This document shows, in pieces, positions 45,742 through 55,382 of a DNA stretch of 64,000 bases. The notes beneath the pieces were generated by a model. The model was given only the letters and a program-made list of their open reading frames with translations, was not told the origin of the DNA and ran no database searches. This DNA comes from Gordonia pseudamarae (GTDB lineage Bacteria; Actinomycetota; Actinomycetes; Mycobacteriales; Mycobacteriaceae). The stretch covers positions 1,240,001 to 1,304,000 of the forward strand of contig NZ_CP045809.1 in the NCBI RefSeq assembly GCF_025273675.1, in the 5' to 3' direction. Position 1 is the first letter of the stretch, and the number at the start of each line of letters is the position of its first letter. A program made the translations under genes and the position numbers.

Positions 45742-46494
45742 GTGTCAACCACATCCACCACCACCAAGCAGGCGGTCTCGCTCACCGGTACCGGCCTGCA
45801 CCTGGCGTTCGGGAACAACAAGGTTCTCAAGGGCGTCGATATCCACGTCGACGCCGGCACCACCACCACCGTCATCGGGCCGTCGGGATCGGGCAAGTCG
45901 ACGCTGCTGCGGGTGCTCAACCGGCTGCACGAACCCGACAGCGGCGACATCGCCCTCGACGGCCGGTCGGTGCTCCAGGACAACCCCGACGACCTGCGCA
46001 AACGCATCGGAATGGTGTTTCAGCAGTTCAACCTGTTCCCGCACAAGAGCGTCGCCGACAACATCGCCCTCGGTCCGCGCAAACTCAGAGGTGTGAGCAA
46101 GGAGGAGGCACGGTCGGTGGCGCTGCGCCAGCTTGAGCTGGTAGGTCTGGCGCACAAGGCCGATGCGCGGCCGGCCAATCTGTCCGGTGGGCAGCAGCAG
46201 CGGGTGGCCATCGCACGGGCGCTCGCGATGGAGCCACAGGTGATGTTCTTCGACGAGGCCACCTCCGCCCTGGACCCCGAACTGGTCAAGGGCGTGCTGG
46301 CGCTGATGGCCGAGCTGGCCTCCGGCGGTATGACAATGGTGGTTGTGACCCACGAAATGGGTTATGCCCGAAACGTTTCCGATCACGTCGTGTTCATGGA
46401 CCGGGGTGTGGTGGTGGAGACCGGCAAGCCGGAGCAGATCTTCACCGCCGCCGAGTCCGAGCGGCTGCGGACGTTCCTGTCGCAGGTGCTCTGA
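45742..46494 (+). CDS. Polar amino-acid ABC transporter ATP-binding protein
   Basis: The 250-residue ATPase has Walker [10 protein letters not shown] (about residues 50-58), Q-loop FQQFNLF, signature LSGGQQQR, Walker B VMFFDEAT and the H-loop THEM. It energises the fused binding protein/permease upstream. It starts at GTG 45742 with GAAAGAGA upstream. Confidence 0.93.
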   Translation: MSTTSTTTKQAVSLTGTGLHLAFGNNKVLKGVDIHVDAGTTTTVIGPSGSGKSTLLRVLNRLHEPDSGDIALDGRSVLQDNPDDLRKRIGMVFQQFNLFPHKSVADNIALGPRKLRGVSKEEARSVALRQLELVGLAHKADARPANLSGGQQQRVAIARALAMEPQVMFFDEATSALDPELVKGVLALMAELASGGMTMVVVTHEMGYARNVSDHVVFMDRGVVVETGKPEQIFTAAESERLRTFLSQVL

Positions 46495-46513
46495 TCCCGG
46501 CGACGGTCACGGC

Positions 46514-46966
46514 TCAGCCCGCGGCCAGTGCCTTGAGCGCGGTGTCCGCGTGCACGTTCATGTTGATCTCGCTGCGCACGGCCGCGACCACGGTGCCGTC
46601 GGCGCCGATCGCGAAGGTGGCCCGCTGGTTGGGCAGCAGGCCGATACGCCGACTCACCCCGTACGCCTTGGCCACCGATTTGTCGGTGTCCGAGAGCAGT
46701 GGGTAGCCGAGATTGTGGGTGGTGTCGAACTGCTTCTGCTTGGCCACGTCGTCGGCGCTGATGCCCAGCACACGCGCTCCGGCGGCGGTGAACTCGCCGA
46801 CGATGTCGCGGAAGTGGCATGCCTCCTTGGTGCATCCGGGGGTCAGTGCGGCCGGATAGAAGAACAGCACGACCGGACCCTGTGCCAGTACCGATGACAG
46901 TGTGACGGGATTGCCGTCCTGGTCCGGGAGGGTGAAATCGGGTGCGGTGTCGCCGGTGTTCAGCAC
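46514..46966 (-). CDS. bcp: Thioredoxin-dependent thiol peroxidase (BCP/PrxQ)
   Basis: The 150-residue peroxiredoxin has the PxxxTxxC active site (PAALTPGCTKEAC, peroxidatic Cys about 47; second Cys 5 residues on) and GISADDVAKQKQF. It reduces H2O2 and organic hydroperoxides. The start is GTG 46966 with AGGAGA 5 nt upstream; the longer open frame upstream is not coding-like. It converges on the ABC ATPase gene. Confidence 0.92.
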   Translation of the reverse strand: MLNTGDTAPDFTLPDQDGNPVTLSSVLAQGPVVLFFYPAALTPGCTKEACHFRDIVGEFTAAGARVLGISADDVAKQKQFDTTHNLGYPLLSDTDKSVAKAYGVSRRIGLLPNQRATFAIGADGTVVAAVRSEINMNVHADTALKALAAG

Positions 46967-47031
46967 GGTGTCTCCTGTGGGGTCCGATGGCACGGGGCCG
47001 GCGGGTCGGGGCCGGGCACGTGCCCGCCAGC

Positions 47032-47700
47032 TTAGCCGGGCGCCCGCCGGGTGCTGCCGTCCACGCTGGTGAGGGGGCGTGCGTTGGTTTCCCGGGGGAG
47101 GATGAAGACGCCTTCGGCGACGACGGTGTCGCCGTGTTCGTCGGCGATGGATCCGCGCACGATCTTCTTGCGGCCGGATCGTTCGGTCACCTCGGCGCTC
47201 GCGGTGAGCGGGGTGAACAGCATCGTCGGCCGTAGGAAACGCACGGTGATGGTGCCGGTGTAGGCGGCCGTCTCGTCGGAGGCTGCTGCCGAGCCGAGTA
47301 GCGCGTCGAGCACCATCATGCAGATTCCGCCGTGTACGCAACCGGGCGGACCCTCATACGGTGCGCCGAGGTTGAACTCGGCCCGCGTTCCGCCGGTCGG
47401 CGGGTAGTGCAGGGTGATCGGGGGCGCCACCCCGTTGGCCAGGCCGACGACGGCGTTTCCCCAGGCCATCCCGGTGCCGCTCGCGTTGTATCGCACGCCG
47501 AACGCGCCGTCGATCTGCCGGGCGCGCAGACCGGCTGCGATGTCGGAGATCTGGGTGGTGGCGGTGCGGATGGTGTCGTCGTCGACCTCGGTACGGATCG
47601 CCGCGTCGATCAGTTCGCGCACCGCCGCTCCCAGCGGTCCGTACAGTTCCGCGCGCCGGCGAATCTCGTCATCGGACAGGTCGTGCTGTTTGAAATCCAT
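47032..47700 (-). CDS. PaaI-family thioesterase (hotdog fold)
   Basis: The 222-residue protein has a hotdog domain in its C-terminal half with GCVHGGICMMVLDALLG, the helix and catalytic region of PaaI/THEM4-like acyl-CoA thioesterases. An N-terminal helical extension of about 80 residues precedes it. Substrate unknown, presumably acyl-CoA. It is divergent from the lipid operon. Confidence 0.85.
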   Translation of the reverse strand: MDFKQHDLSDDEIRRRAELYGPLGAAVRELIDAAIRTEVDDDTIRTATTQISDIAAGLRARQIDGAFGVRYNASGTGMAWGNAVVGLANGVAPPITLHYPPTGGTRAEFNLGAPYEGPPGCVHGGICMMVLDALLGSAAASDETAAYTGTITVRFLRPTMLFTPLTASAEVTERSGRKKIVRGSIADEHGDTVVAEGVFILPRETNARPLTSVDGSTRRAPG

Positions 47701-47772
47701 ACGGTAAGCCTATCTGTAAGGTGACCACGGTTGTGTGCCTATTTCGCGGCGAACTCGGGATTAGGCCAAAAC

Positions 47773-47786
47773 TGTAACGTGTTCTA
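47773..47786. promoter_or_regulatory. KstR-like operator before the lipid operon
   Basis: TGTAACGTGTTCTA fits TnnAACnnGTTnnA in the divergent region between the thioesterase and the acyltransferase operon, 104 nt before the acyltransferase start. It is the third such site in the window. Confidence 0.6.
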
Positions 47787-47889
47787 ACTTACGATGTAGT
47801 GACGGCAACATCGGCTGCACCGACAATGATCGCGGCGGATGGCCGCGCGCGCGAGCGCCGCGGTGGGCGTGGAGGATGACGAGAGAACA

Positions 47890-48765
47890 ATGGCAGACAA
47901 ACCAACCGTAACGGCCGACGGGACGGGCCCGGATGGTCCGGACTCCGGCGACAAGGACGCGGCCCCCGCGGACGGGCTGCGCACCGACCTGGTCGCCCGC
48001 GATGAGGACTGGGTCAAACGCGTCCTGCCGTTGCTGCGGCTCATCGCCAAGAACTACTTCCGGTCCGAGGTCACCGGCATGGAGAAGGTTCCCGACGGCG
48101 GTGTTCTGCTGGTGTCCAACCACTCCGGCGGGATAACCGCGTTCGACGTGCCGGTGATCGGCGTCGCGTTCGCCGAGCAGTTCGGTGAGAACCGACCGCT
48201 CTACACCCTCGCTCACGACTTGGTGTTCACCGGCCCCGGCAAAGACATCTTCGGCAAGGTCGGCTTCTTGCCGGCCCACCCCAAGAACGCGGTCCGCGCG
48301 CTCAAGGAGGGTGCCGCCACGCTGGTCTTTCCCGGCGGCACCTGGGACGCGATGCGTCCCACCTCCCAGAGTGCCAACGTCGACTTCGGCGGCCGTACCG
48401 GCTACATCAGGACCGCGCTCAAAGCCGGGGTGCCGATCGTGCCCATCGTGACGATCGGCGGGCAGGAAACGCAGTGGTACATCAACCGCGGCGACACCCT
48501 GGCCAAACTTCTGCGGCTGGACAAGCTGGTGCGCGCCGATTCCGTGCCGTTCGTCTTCGGTTTCCCATTCGGCCTGAGCCTCGGTGTCTCACTGAATATT
48601 CCGCTGCCGTCCAAGTTGATCACCCGGGTGCTCGACCCGGTCGACATCGCCGCTGAGTTCGGCGACGACCCCGACATCGACATGGTCGACGCGGAGATCC
48701 GCGCACGGATGCAGCATGCCCTCGACGAGCTCGCGGACAAACGCAGGTTCCCGATTTTGGGCTGA
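47890..48765 (+). CDS. Lysophospholipid acyltransferase (PlsC-like)
   Basis: The 291-residue protein has the acyltransferase motif NHSGGITAFD (NHx4D-type) and VFPGGTWDAM, as in glycerolipid acyltransferases of mycolic-acid actinobacteria. It probably acylates a lipid acceptor from acyl-CoA. ATG 47890 with GAGAG upstream is preferred; an in-frame ATG at 47839 gives 17 more residues. It heads a four-gene set with an acyl-CoA ligase, WS/DGAT and a hydrolase. Confidence 0.87.
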   Translation: MADKPTVTADGTGPDGPDSGDKDAAPADGLRTDLVARDEDWVKRVLPLLRLIAKNYFRSEVTGMEKVPDGGVLLVSNHSGGITAFDVPVIGVAFAEQFGENRPLYTLAHDLVFTGPGKDIFGKVGFLPAHPKNAVRALKEGAATLVFPGGTWDAMRPTSQSANVDFGGRTGYIRTALKAGVPIVPIVTIGGQETQWYINRGDTLAKLLRLDKLVRADSVPFVFGFPFGLSLGVSLNIPLPSKLITRVLDPVDIAAEFGDDPDIDMVDAEIRARMQHALDELADKRRFPILG

Positions 48766-48826
48766 ATGCGCGGGACACCGCGGGGTGGGTAGGTAAAAGG
48801 TCCGACGAACAGACGGTGGTGAGGGT

Positions 48827-50488
48827 ATGAACTTCTCAGGTGTGGCGGCCGCGGTTCGCGGCCGGATCGCGGCGTTGATCTGGGTGATCCGTGAACTGGT
48901 CGGCAGTGGGTTTCTTACGGTGCTGCGGCCCGACCGGTACGTCCGGATGGGTCTGGCCATGCGCAGGCACGGCGGAGCATCACCGGTCAGTGGTATCGGT
49001 CTGGCCGCCGTGCGCGCGCCGAACGGCACCGCGATCATCGACGAGGCCGGACCGGTCACCTGGGGCGAACTCGACCGGCGGGCCGACGCGCTGGCCGCAG
49101 CGCTGGCGGCCATCCCAGATGTGGCGACCGTCGCCGTCATGTGCCGTAACCATCGTGGCCTGGTCGAGTCGATCGCGGCGGTGTCCCGGCTCGGCGCGGA
49201 CTCGGTGCTGCTCAACACAGGTTTCGCGGCTCCGCAGCTCGCCGACGTGCTTGAGCGTGAACAGGCCGACGTACTCATCGCCGACGACGAGTTCGACGCG
49301 CTCCTCGGCCCGGCCGTCCAGCGGCTCCCGAAGTTGCGCGTGGTGCGTGCGTGGATCGAGGACCCCGCCGCCCCGGTCGCCGGCACCGACTCCCTCGACG
49401 GTCTGATCGAGGCGCACTGGGGCCATCGCGCGCGCCGGCCCACCAAAGCCGGCCGGATCGTGCTGCTCACCTCCGGCACCACCGGCACGCCGAAGGGCGC
49501 CCGCCGGGGAGGCAGTACCGACATCTCGTCGCTGGCCGCGATGTTCGAGCGCATCCCGTGGCGCGCGGGAGAGTCGACGGTGATCGCCGCGCCCATCTTC
49601 CACGCCTGGGGTTTCGGTCAGATGGCCATCTCGTCGACCATGACCTGCACCATGATCATGGAGCGCCGCTTCGACCCGAAGGGCACCCTCGACCTGGTGC
49701 GCAGACATGCGGCCACCGGTCTCGCGGTGGTGCCGGTGATGATCGAACGCATCATCGATCTGCCCGCCGAGGTGCTCGACGCCCGGCCCATGCCGTCACT
49801 GCGTTTTGTCACCGCGAGCGGCTCCCGGATGCGCACCGAGGCGCTGCTGGCTTTCATGGACCGCTACGGCGACATCATCTACAACAGCTACAACGCCACC
49901 GAGGCCGGACTTATCAGCACTGCCACCCCCGCCGACATGCGCATCGCACCCGAGACCGCCGGTCGCCCGCTGACCGGCACCAGCGTGCGCATTCTCGACG
50001 ATGACGACCGCGAACTCGGCACCGACGAGATCGGCCGGATCGTGGTGCAGAGCAACTCCGGTTTCGATGGCTACACCTCCTCGGATACCAAGGCGTTCGC
50101 CGGCAACCACATGGTCTCCGGCGATGTCGGCCGCATTGACCACAACGGTCTCCTGTTCGTGGTGGGCCGCGACGACGAGATGATCGTTTCCGGCGGCGAG
50201 AACGTCTACCCGTTGGAGGTCGAGGAGGTGCTCGGTGCGTATCCGGGGGTCGGTGAGGTGGCGGTGATCGGCGTCGACGACGAGAAGTTCGGTCAGCGGC
50301 TGGCAGCGTACGTGGTGGCCCGTCCCGGTTTCGAACTCGGCGAAGCCGACCTCAAGCAGCACGTCAAGCAGCAGCTCGCCGGGTACAAGGTGCCGCGAGA
50401 GGTTCACTTCCTCGACGAACTGCCCCGCAACGCCACCGGCAAGGTTCTCAAACGTGCGCTCGGCGGCCCTGAATCGAAAGTTGGGTGA
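48827..50488 (+). CDS. Acyl-CoA synthetase (FadD-like, AMP-binding)
   Basis: The 553-residue enzyme has the AMP-binding P-loop LTSGTTGTPKGA (about residues 215-226), a YNSYNATEAG adenine motif, SGDVGRID and a C-terminal NATGKVLKR with the catalytic Lys. It activates fatty acids to acyl-CoA through acyl-AMP. It resembles FadD12-type enzymes of mycobacteria, but I do not assign a number. It lies between the acyltransferase and WS/DGAT genes and supplies acyl donors for both. Confidence 0.9.
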   Translation: MNFSGVAAAVRGRIAALIWVIRELVGSGFLTVLRPDRYVRMGLAMRRHGGASPVSGIGLAAVRAPNGTAIIDEAGPVTWGELDRRADALAAALAAIPDVATVAVMCRNHRGLVESIAAVSRLGADSVLLNTGFAAPQLADVLEREQADVLIADDEFDALLGPAVQRLPKLRVVRAWIEDPAAPVAGTDSLDGLIEAHWGHRARRPTKAGRIVLLTSGTTGTPKGARRGGSTDISSLAAMFERIPWRAGESTVIAAPIFHAWGFGQMAISSTMTCTMIMERRFDPKGTLDLVRRHAATGLAVVPVMIERIIDLPAEVLDARPMPSLRFVTASGSRMRTEALLAFMDRYGDIIYNSYNATEAGLISTATPADMRIAPETAGRPLTGTSVRILDDDDRELGTDEIGRIVVQSNSGFDGYTSSDTKAFAGNHMVSGDVGRIDHNGLLFVVGRDDEMIVSGGENVYPLEVEEVLGAYPGVGEVAVIGVDDEKFGQRLAAYVVARPGFELGEADLKQHVKQQLAGYKVPREVHFLDELPRNATGKVLKRALGGPESKVG

Positions 50489-50492
50489 TGTC

Positions 50493-51917
50493 ATGGAACG
50501 GCTGAGTGGGCCCGATGCCCTCATGCTGAATATGGAGACACGCACGACGCCGATGCACACGCTCAAGATCGCGGTCATCGATACCTCACGTCGGGGTAAA
50601 CCGGTGTCGTTGACCGAACTGGTGGACATCCTGCCGCGATACCTGGGCAGATTCCCGCGCTCCACACAGCATCTCGAGCGGCTGCCCGCATATCAGGCCC
50701 GGCCGTTCTGGGTACGTGACAAGGACTTCGACATCCGTAACCACCTCGATGAGGTGACGCTGCCTGAGCCGGGCGGACGCGCCGAACTTGACGCGGTGCT
50801 CGCTGAACTCGCTGTGCGGCAATTGGATCGGCATCGTCCACTGTGGGCATTGACCCTGATACACGGGGTCACCGGCGGCCGTCAGGCGGTGGTGGTGCGC
50901 ATCCACCATGCGGTGGCCGACGGGCTGGCCGCGCTCAACACCTTTATGGGTGCCACCTCGGAGGAGGGCGGGGTCATCGAACCCGCGCCCATCGACCCGG
51001 TGTCCGCTCCGGTCGACCGGCGGGTGCTGGGAAGGATGGCGCGCGAGGAATCGCGCCGCCTGCTGCGGGCCATTCCGGGAATGGTGGGCGGTTTCGCCCG
51101 GGCCGCACGTATCAAGAGCGGCACGCCCACCCTACCCAGGCCGTTGACGGTGCCGCGCAACAGTTTCAACACTCCGAGCGGTGCGGTCCGGGTATGTGCC
51201 AGCGGTGAGATCCCGCTGGCGGCGGTGCAACGGATCGCGGTGGCCACCGAGACCACCGTCAACGGTGCGCTCCACGGAGTGATAGCCGGTGCCATGCGCG
51301 CCGAACTGCTTTCCCGCGGTGAGAATCCGGGAGCACAGGTCAGCGTGTTCGGGGTGTGTAAGGACATCACCTCACCCCGTACGTGGGGCAACGAGATCGC
51401 CACCGCCTCAGCGTATCTGCGCGCCGATCTGGACGATCCGGTGGAGCGGGTCGTCCGGACCGCGGCCAGCTGTCATGAGGCGGTCGCCTACCGCCGGCAG
51501 GTAGGTTTCGAACTGACGGAGAAGACCTCGGCCTATACCGGCCGCCTCGGGCCGGTGTTCCGGATCCTCGCGGCGCACCGGATGCCGCGCGTGATGAACA
51601 ACATCACCACGGCAAACATGCCGGGCCCCAAGAAAACCCGGTGGGTCGGCGACATCGAGGTGGTCGACTGGGTGTCGTTCGCACTGGCGATCGCACCCGC
51701 CGATGTGAACCTGACCGCCTACAGCTATGCCGGCCGGATCACGATGGGTCTGGTGTCCACGCCTGAGTCGATGCCTGACCCGCGCAGTTTCCTTGAGCGC
51801 GTGCATGAGTCGCTCAACGAGGTATCCCGGACGCTGGGCCTGCCGGAAAGTCCGCAACGGCAATGGCTGGCGGACGGCACGGATCAGAGTGTGCGAAAGG
51901 TTGAGGAAAAGCAGTGA
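50493..51917 (+). CDS. Wax ester synthase/diacylglycerol acyltransferase (WS/DGAT)
   Basis: The 474-residue enzyme begins MERLSGPDALMLNMETRTTPMH-like and has the catalytic HHAVADG motif at residues 138-144. The C-terminal part has the conserved NMPGP and GRITMGLVST-type segments. These enzymes make triacylglycerol or wax esters from acyl-CoA in actinobacterial storage lipid synthesis. ATG 50493 is chosen from the family start; it lies 4 nt after the acyl-CoA synthetase stop, and the downstream hydrolase overlaps by 4 nt. Confidence 0.9.
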   Translation: MERLSGPDALMLNMETRTTPMHTLKIAVIDTSRRGKPVSLTELVDILPRYLGRFPRSTQHLERLPAYQARPFWVRDKDFDIRNHLDEVTLPEPGGRAELDAVLAELAVRQLDRHRPLWALTLIHGVTGGRQAVVVRIHHAVADGLAALNTFMGATSEEGGVIEPAPIDPVSAPVDRRVLGRMAREESRRLLRAIPGMVGGFARAARIKSGTPTLPRPLTVPRNSFNTPSGAVRVCASGEIPLAAVQRIAVATETTVNGALHGVIAGAMRAELLSRGENPGAQVSVFGVCKDITSPRTWGNEIATASAYLRADLDDPVERVVRTAASCHEAVAYRRQVGFELTEKTSAYTGRLGPVFRILAAHRMPRVMNNITTANMPGPKKTRWVGDIEVVDWVSFALAIAPADVNLTAYSYAGRITMGLVSTPESMPDPRSFLERVHESLNEVSRTLGLPESPQRQWLADGTDQSVRKVEEKQ

Positions 51918-53065
51918 AAAGCTGGGAAGCCGGGTTCAGCAGGGCCTTCATGTTCGCCGAGGTGGTGCCACGGTCGCTGCGCAGTGCCCGGATCGCGCAC
52001 ATCCGTGATACCCGCAGCGGTCGGCCCCGGTCGGGCTGGGGGCCGCGGGCGGTCGGTGAAACGGTCTTCGATGAGTTCTTCATCGCCCTCAATTCGGTGC
52101 TGCGTGACATTCCCGCCGACGAGGCGGTGGCCGACTACGTCGACAGGTGCGCGACGATCGCCGACGAGTTCGTCGCACTCGGTGTCCAGGGCGCCAGCCG
52201 CGATCCCGGGCCACCCGCGATCCTCAGGCGCCAATCACGCCGATTCATGACCACACCGTACGAGCAGATCTCCTTCCAGGTGGCCGATCCGCTGCCCGCA
52301 TCGGTGGCGGAGTTCGACCCGGGTGCCGCCAACGAGGCGTCGGCGCGGGTGCTCAGCCACGGCGGCACCCGCCGTCGGTGGCTGATCTGGGTGCATGGCG
52401 CCTCTCAGGGCAGGCCCGACGACCTGTTCACCTTCCGCGCGGCGCATCTGCACAACGATCTCGACTTCGAGGTGGTCATGCCGGTGTTGCCGGCGCACGG
52501 CCCGCGCAGTCTGCCGGGGGTCGCGTATCCGGGTTTTGACCCGATCCTCAACGTGCTGATCACCATGCGGGCGGTTGCCGAGATCCGGTCGCTGATCGGC
52601 TGGATCCACACGCACGACCCGATCGATATCACGATCGCCGGTACCTCACTCGGCGGGCCCATCGCCGCGCTGGTGGCCTCGCTCGATCCGCGGGTGTCGT
52701 CGGTCCTGGCGACAGTACCGATGCTCGACATGCACCGTACGCTCACCCATCACATGGCGCGCGGCGGTATCCGGGGCAAACTGATGGCTGAACTGCTCAG
52801 TAGCGAGCCCGTGCGGACGGTGTCGGCGGTCATGGACCCATTGAGTGTCGAACCGCACGCGGAGCCCGACCGGAGGATGGTGATCGCGGCGCTCAACGAC
52901 CGGATCACCTCGGTGACCGCCGCCCAGCAGCTACACCAGCACTGGAACGGCCGGGTGCACTGGTATCAGGGCAGCCACGTGGGTTCGGTCTTCGCCGGCG
53001 ACGTCAAGGCGGTGGCCGACAGTTTCCTGCTCGGCAGGCCCACGAAGTCGGCTCCCTCGGTATAG
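51914..53065 (+). CDS. Alpha/beta hydrolase of the lipid operon
   Basis: The 383-residue hydrolase has WVHGASQGRPDDL (oxyanion region), the nucleophile elbow GTSLGG (Ser245) and a C-terminal His in GSHVGSVFAG. It starts at GTG 51914 inside the WS/DGAT stop (GTGA). It may be a lipase or esterase acting on the operon's product; substrate is not evident. Confidence 0.82.
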   Translation: MKSWEAGFSRAFMFAEVVPRSLRSARIAHIRDTRSGRPRSGWGPRAVGETVFDEFFIALNSVLRDIPADEAVADYVDRCATIADEFVALGVQGASRDPGPPAILRRQSRRFMTTPYEQISFQVADPLPASVAEFDPGAANEASARVLSHGGTRRRWLIWVHGASQGRPDDLFTFRAAHLHNDLDFEVVMPVLPAHGPRSLPGVAYPGFDPILNVLITMRAVAEIRSLIGWIHTHDPIDITIAGTSLGGPIAALVASLDPRVSSVLATVPMLDMHRTLTHHMARGGIRGKLMAELLSSEPVRTVSAVMDPLSVEPHAEPDRRMVIAALNDRITSVTAAQQLHQHWNGRVHWYQGSHVGSVFAGDVKAVADSFLLGRPTKSAPSV

Positions 53066-53107
53066 GTAGGGCACGAGGGCGCCGAATCAGTCGGGTTGCC
53101 GCCCTAC

Positions 53108-53168
53108 TCGGGCGTGTCTCCCAATTCTTCCGCAGAGGGCGGCACAGGGAATTGGGAGACACGCCCGA
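53108..53168. terminator. Bidirectional terminator between the hydrolase gene and mscL
   Basis: Perfect 19-bp arms (53108-53126 and 53150-53168, TCGGGCGTGTCTCCCAATT) with a 23-nt loop lie between two convergent genes. Confidence 0.85.
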
Positions 53169-53198
53169 AGTGCCTCGTTCAGTTGTGGAGGTGATGCG

Positions 53199-54134
53199 TC
53201 AGCGTGAGTGCCTGCCCGGACCGTCGGGGTCGTTCGGGTACTCGCCGCCCTCCGGTGGGTACTGGCCGGGATAGGCGCCCGGGGCCGGATAGTTGCCTTG
53301 CGCGGGCGGCGGTGTCGGGTAACCACCGGCGGGCGGCTGCTGCTGGTACGGCGACGGCTGGTGCGGTTGCTGCTTATACGGAGACGGGGCACCGTAGCGC
53401 GGCGGGTTGGTGTACAGCGGCTGGCTCGGCGGACCGCCGGGGGCGTCGTAACCCGGGCCACCAGGAGGCGGTCCCTGCGGTGCACCGGGCTGGGGAGCCT
53501 GCGGTGCGGCCGGCGGCGGTGCGGTGAAGCGCTGTGTGGCGCCGACCGGAGCTCCGAGCGGATCACCGCCGAGCCTGCCGAGCCGGTTGGCGGCTTCGCG
53601 CTCGGCGGCCTCCTTGTCGGCTGCTTCCTTCTCCGCTGCTTCCTTCTCGTCCGCGGCCTTCTTGGCGGCGGCCTTCTTCTCGGCGATCTTGCCGTCTGGA
53701 TCGAGCAGGTCGCGGATCTCGGTGAGCAGCGAGATCTCGTCGTCGTCGGCCTCGTCCTCGGGCTTCTTCCGCAGCTCGGAGAGCTTGGTGTACGGCATGA
53801 TGATGAGGAAGTAGATGACCGCGGCGATGATCAGGAAGTTGATGATCGCGGTCAGCAGCGCGCCGAAGTCCATGAAGGTCGCTTCGTTGTCGCTGAGGAT
53901 CCTGAACCCGAGTGGACAGCTCTGGATCGGTCCGGCGACCGTCCCGTCCGCGGCGGCCGTCGCGGTGGCGCCGTCGTCGCAACCACTGCCGACCGGAATG
54001 GCGGCGAACAACGGTTCGATGATGCTGGAGGTGAAAGCGGTGACGATCGCGGTGAAAGCTCCACCGATGATCACCGCTGTGGCCAGCTCGACCACGTTAC
54101 CTCTGAGTATGAATTCCTTGAAGCCCTTGAGCAC
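53199..54134 (-). CDS. mscL: Large-conductance mechanosensitive channel, long C-terminal tail
   Basis: Residues 1-145 are a normal MscL: MLKGFKEFILRGNVVELATAV, TM1 about 15-45, a periplasmic loop with Cys pair, TM2 about 90-115, then the cytoplasmic helix. The channel opens under membrane tension to release solutes. The protein is 311 residues, about twice the usual length, owing to an Ala/Glu/Lys coiled segment and a Pro/Gln/Tyr-rich tail. GTG 54134 follows GAGAGGA. It matches Rv0985c in context. Confidence 0.92.
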   Translation of the reverse strand: MLKGFKEFILRGNVVELATAVIIGGAFTAIVTAFTSSIIEPLFAAIPVGSGCDDGATATAAADGTVAGPIQSCPLGFRILSDNEATFMDFGALLTAIINFLIIAAVIYFLIIMPYTKLSELRKKPEDEADDDEISLLTEIRDLLDPDGKIAEKKAAAKKAADEKEAAEKEAADKEAAEREAANRLGRLGGDPLGAPVGATQRFTAPPPAAPQAPQPGAPQGPPPGGPGYDAPGGPPSQPLYTNPPRYGAPSPYKQQPHQPSPYQQQPPAGGYPTPPPAQGNYPAPGAYPGQYPPEGGEYPNDPDGPGRHSR

Positions 54135-54443
54135 GGCTGTCCTCTCGTGATGGTCGATACATGCTCGTCAGTACGTCGGTAATTTGTACGTCGGTTCTCG
54201 TTGCGTCGGTGAGGTCACCGCGACTCCCGTGACGGAAGCGCACTCGGGCGAAGCCTATCCAGGATGATAAACGAGCGACAGTGCTTTCACCGGCTCTCTC
54301 CGCGTGTCGGAATACTTTTGCCAAATACTTGATTATCTTGTGGTTGGCAAAGAATTGACTGTATGTGTGCCCGGGATCACGCCGTTGACCTGTGCTTTTC
54401 GGAGGGTGGCACCAGCGGCATCGACAGTGATGTAGAGCACTAT
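54135..54443. other. Intergenic region of 309 bp between mscL and the SAF gene
   Basis: No gene is seen. The middle (54240-54360) is strikingly AT-richer than its surroundings and carries an inverted repeat TTTGCCAA-N19-TTGGCAAA (54317-54324 / 54344-54351). It probably contains the mscL promoter and a regulator site of unknown identity. Confidence 0.6.
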
Positions 54444-55109
54444 TCAGTGCAGGACCATGGCAAGTGCCGAATCCAGGCCGACGGTTGCCACCCGGTGCGC
54501 CTCCCGTTCCGCCATCGCCAACAGGATCGGCGCCGACGTCGAACCGCCTCCCGACAACGGGCCGGAGACCTGCGTGAGTCCCGTCGTGAGCGCCACGACC
54601 GCACCCCGCGCCAGCACCGCCGAATCCGGCCCCAGCACGTCGACGACATCACCCTCGCGCAGTATCGAGCCCACCGAGGCGTCGGCCGGACGGACCGGTA
54701 CCAGCCGGGCCGACGCCCGCCCGGTGAGCTGCCGGGGGAGTCGGGAGGTGAGCACCCGGGCGTCGGTCAGGATCTCGCCGGAACGGATGTGGGACACCAC
54801 CGTGCGGCCCACGCAGTCGGCCGACAGGCGCATCGCACCCTTCGGTACCAGCCGGCCCGGAACCCGGCTCACCGACAGGTCCTCGGCGGACAGTCGCGCC
54901 CCGGGGTGCAGATCGCGTGCGGCGACGATGACCGGCCGGTCGGCGTCGGCGGCCTGCCCGGACAGCCCGACCACGATCGCGGTGAGCACCAGGGCGATGG
55001 CGGCGACCCGGCGAACGACCACCGAACGGGTCCACGACGGCCGGGCGAGGTGGCGGATGCGGTCGAGGACTCGGGGCGCGAGCGGGTCGCGGGGCGATAG
55101 TACGGGCAT
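54444..55109 (-). CDS. SAF-domain protein (CpaB/RcpC-like)
   Basis: The 221-residue protein has one N-terminal membrane segment (about residues 33-52, VAAIALVLTAIVVGL) followed by an SAF domain (VIVAARDLHPGARLSAEDLSVSRVP). Mycobacteria have a similar protein beside mscL. SAF domains occur in Flp pilus assembly proteins (CpaB/RcpC), but no pilus gene is nearby, so the function is open. Confidence 0.82.
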   Translation of the reverse strand: MPVLSPRDPLAPRVLDRIRHLARPSWTRSVVVRRVAAIALVLTAIVVGLSGQAADADRPVIVAARDLHPGARLSAEDLSVSRVPGRLVPKGAMRLSADCVGRTVVSHIRSGEILTDARVLTSRLPRQLTGRASARLVPVRPADASVGSILREGDVVDVLGPDSAVLARGAVVALTTGLTQVSGPLSGGGSTSAPILLAMAEREAHRVATVGLDSALAMVLH

Positions 55110-55382
55110 ACGACGACGCTAGGGGTGTCCGGGCGCCTCGCGCGCCGCCGGAGACGATCTGTGGACAACCGGCTGACCTGGGGAAACCAAGGTTGACAGC
55201 GTTCCGTCGGTGGCGCCGGTGCCGGTCGGCTGTTACTGTATGGACCCGGTGTGCCGGGAAGTCTGGTCGGCGGGTAACAGAACTGTGCTCCGCGACCGGC
55301 GGAGCCGCCCGCAGGTGGGAGCCACGCCATTCAGGAACAACACACCGGGCACAACCCGAACGACGGTGCCGGCCGTCGTACC

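Noticed and set aside
54317..54351. Terminator for the SAF gene
   Set aside because: The arms are only 8 bp with a 19-nt AT-rich spacer; more likely a protein-binding site in the mscL promoter region.
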